NCBI RefSeq assembly: GCF_905475395.1 | Contig: NC_058339.1 | Coordinates: forward strand, 17,492,001-17,556,000 | Reading direction: 5' to 3' | DNA: 64,000 nt | Origin: Chrysoperla carnea | Taxonomy: Eukaryota > Arthropoda > Insecta > Neuroptera > Chrysopidae | Shown here: positions 62,823 to 64,000 of the stretch, one piece after another | Position numbering within the stretch: position 1 is the first letter of the stretch | Layout: each line of letters starts with the position of its first letter | Translations under genes and position numbers: made by a program | The notes under the pieces: generated by a model | Database searches by the model: none | Seen by the model: the letters and a program-made list of their open reading frames with translations, nothing else | Told to the model about the DNA's origin: nothing

Positions 62823-63755
62823 ATGTTAAAAATTAAGCTGCCAATTCCACCCTATAATGAACAAATGATAAAAAAATTTTGTGATGACATTGTGGAAGTG
62901 AAATTTGACCCATTACCAGATCCAATAAGTTGTATTGCAATTGTTAATCATGGATCTGATATAGAAAACATTGCAAATACAATAAGGACTAAAACGATTT
63001 TTGGTAAGAATATTGAAGTAGAAATTATCAATGACGATGAATCTCTTTATCAAGAACATATTGAAGCCGATGAAGATGATGAATCTATGGCTTTGTATAA
63101 TGAGTTCGAAAGAAATAACATCGAACCGAAACATGAAGGAATTGATGAAGAAACTTTTGTAAAATTACTTCAAATGCGACTTCGTGGACCAAGGCCGGTT
63201 GTATCAAACGATGATGTAATTGAAATTTTAAGTGATACAACTGAAGAAGATTTAGATAACGAAGAGGTTCTTTCAAAAATTGATGATGAAGCGAATACAT
63301 TTATCCATGGATTATTAGAAATACAGAATTTATATACGACAAAATCTGGTGATAATGAAGAAACATCAAATGCATCTTTAATGAACGACAATGCAATTGA
63401 TATACCTACGAGGGATACTGATGCAGATTTTGAGAGATTTGTCTCAGGAACTAAACAAAATAATGATACACTCGAAAAAAATTTAAAACGTCCAAGTGAG
63501 GTTGGTGGTATTCCTATGCAGTCGTTGTTAAATAACTTAAATCAATCAGAAACTGATAGTAATAAAAAAATGAAAAGTGACCGTTTGAATATCTTACTAA
63601 GTCAAGAGGATGTGACTAGCAAAGAAAATAATCGAACAGTTTCATTCAATCAAAATGATATTAATAGTTACGATTCTGATCTCAATTATATTTCAACAAA
63701 TCCAACTGGTCGTTTAAGTGAATTTAATGGTACATCAGAAGATGGAACTACTTAA
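62823..63755 (+). CDS. Unidentified acidic protein with RRM-like N-terminus and SIM-like motif
   Basis: A single open exon of 310 codons; the ATG at 62823 is the first. Residues 1-68 alternate strand and helix as in an RRM fold (LKIKLPIP, NEQMIKKFCDDIVEVKFD, CIAIVNHG, DIENIANTIRTKTI, KNIEVEII), but RNP aromatic residues are absent. Residues 131-138, DVIEILSD with acidic residues after them, fit the consensus of a SUMO-interacting motif. The rest (about 170-310) is polar and Asn/Ser/Asp-rich, probably disordered. Codon use and length make it a real gene. I could not assign a family; a nuclear role is an inference from the motif. A 5' untranslated exon is possible. Confidence 0.75.
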   Translation: MLKIKLPIPPYNEQMIKKFCDDIVEVKFDPLPDPISCIAIVNHGSDIENIANTIRTKTIFGKNIEVEIINDDESLYQEHIEADEDDESMALYNEFERNNIEPKHEGIDEETFVKLLQMRLRGPRPVVSNDDVIEILSDTTEEDLDNEEVLSKIDDEANTFIHGLLEIQNLYTTKSGDNEETSNASLMNDNAIDIPTRDTDADFERFVSGTKQNNDTLEKNLKRPSEVGGIPMQSLLNNLNQSETDSNKKMKSDRLNILLSQEDVTSKENNRTVSFNQNDINSYDSDLNYISTNPTGRLSEFNGTSEDGTT

Positions 63756-64000
63756 ATCTTCTAAATAATCTTCAAATTTAGTGTTGAAGTGGTTTCTATA
63801 ATGTTCGATGGTTCCAAATAAGTGATGACAGTTATTAAAATTGTTATTAAATAATAGGAATATATTTATATATTTATTTTTAAGTTCCGTTTCATTTATA
63901 TGAGTTTTTACAAAATGGTTTCATTATTACCAGAGGCGGATTTACGAATTTGCCGCCCATAGGCAGGCATCAAAGTGCCCCCTTTTTTCATACAAAAATC
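63756..64000. other. 3' flank of the right-end gene
   Basis: ATTAAA variants occur about 75-100 bases past the stop. The last 70 bases (gaggcggatttacgaatttg, ccgcccataggca) resemble a dispersed-element end that runs off the window. Confidence 0.4.

Noticed and set aside
1-64000. CRISPR array or bacterial operon
   Set aside because: Repeats have periods of 300 bp or more, or are interspersed; genes are intron-split and eukaryotic.

Overview
The window is AT-rich nuclear DNA from an animal, almost certainly an insect. Genes are split by GT-AG introns, intergenic DNA is full of short interspersed repeats, and two adjacent tyrosine decarboxylase genes lie in the same orientation, the arrangement known for Tdc1/Tdc2 in Drosophila. 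The order cannot be fixed from the sequence. The repeat types fit a non-dipteran neopteran. No bacterial, viral or large transposon-encoded protein was recognised.

Layout. At 2.3-3.8 kb, minus strand, lies a four-exon Alba-domain gene for the RNase P/MRP subunit p25 family. A small unidentified ORF with a possible mitochondrial presequence sits at 8.4-8.7 kb, plus strand. From 9 to 27 kb no gene is seen, only repeats: 317-bp tandem arrays, foldback elements, a mariner-like MITE and a 940-bp near-perfect hairpin. Two tyrosine decarboxylase genes follow on the plus strand. The first (27.0-34.4 kb, nine coding exons, 654 aa) is Tdc2-like. The second (45.0-48.6 kb, three coding exons, 566 aa) is Tdc1-like, has lost three introns and has a changed catalytic loop. 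Both enzymes would turn tyrosine into tyramine, the precursor of octopamine.

A gene-dense block begins at 51 kb. It holds a membrane RINGv (MARCH-type) ubiquitin ligase (51.1-52.5 kb, plus), then, converging on it, the Sds3/SUDS3 subunit of the Sin3-HDAC corepressor (52.6-60.1 kb, minus). Inside the large third intron of Sds3, on the opposite strand, is a BTB-BACK-PHR gene (55.6-58.5 kb). Its last exon has been tandemly duplicated; both copies keep a reading frame of identical length, and each has its own poly(A) signal. At the right end (62.8-63.8 kb, plus) is an unidentified acidic protein with an RRM-like N-terminus and a SUMO-interacting-type motif.

The strongest leads are the duplicated terminal exon of the nested BTB gene, the long hairpin at 22.5-23.4 kb as a possible endogenous siRNA source, the diverged active-site loop of the second decarboxylase, and a 317-bp repeat whose arrays share one end but not the other. 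All identifications come from reading the sequence and recalled family features; no database search was run.
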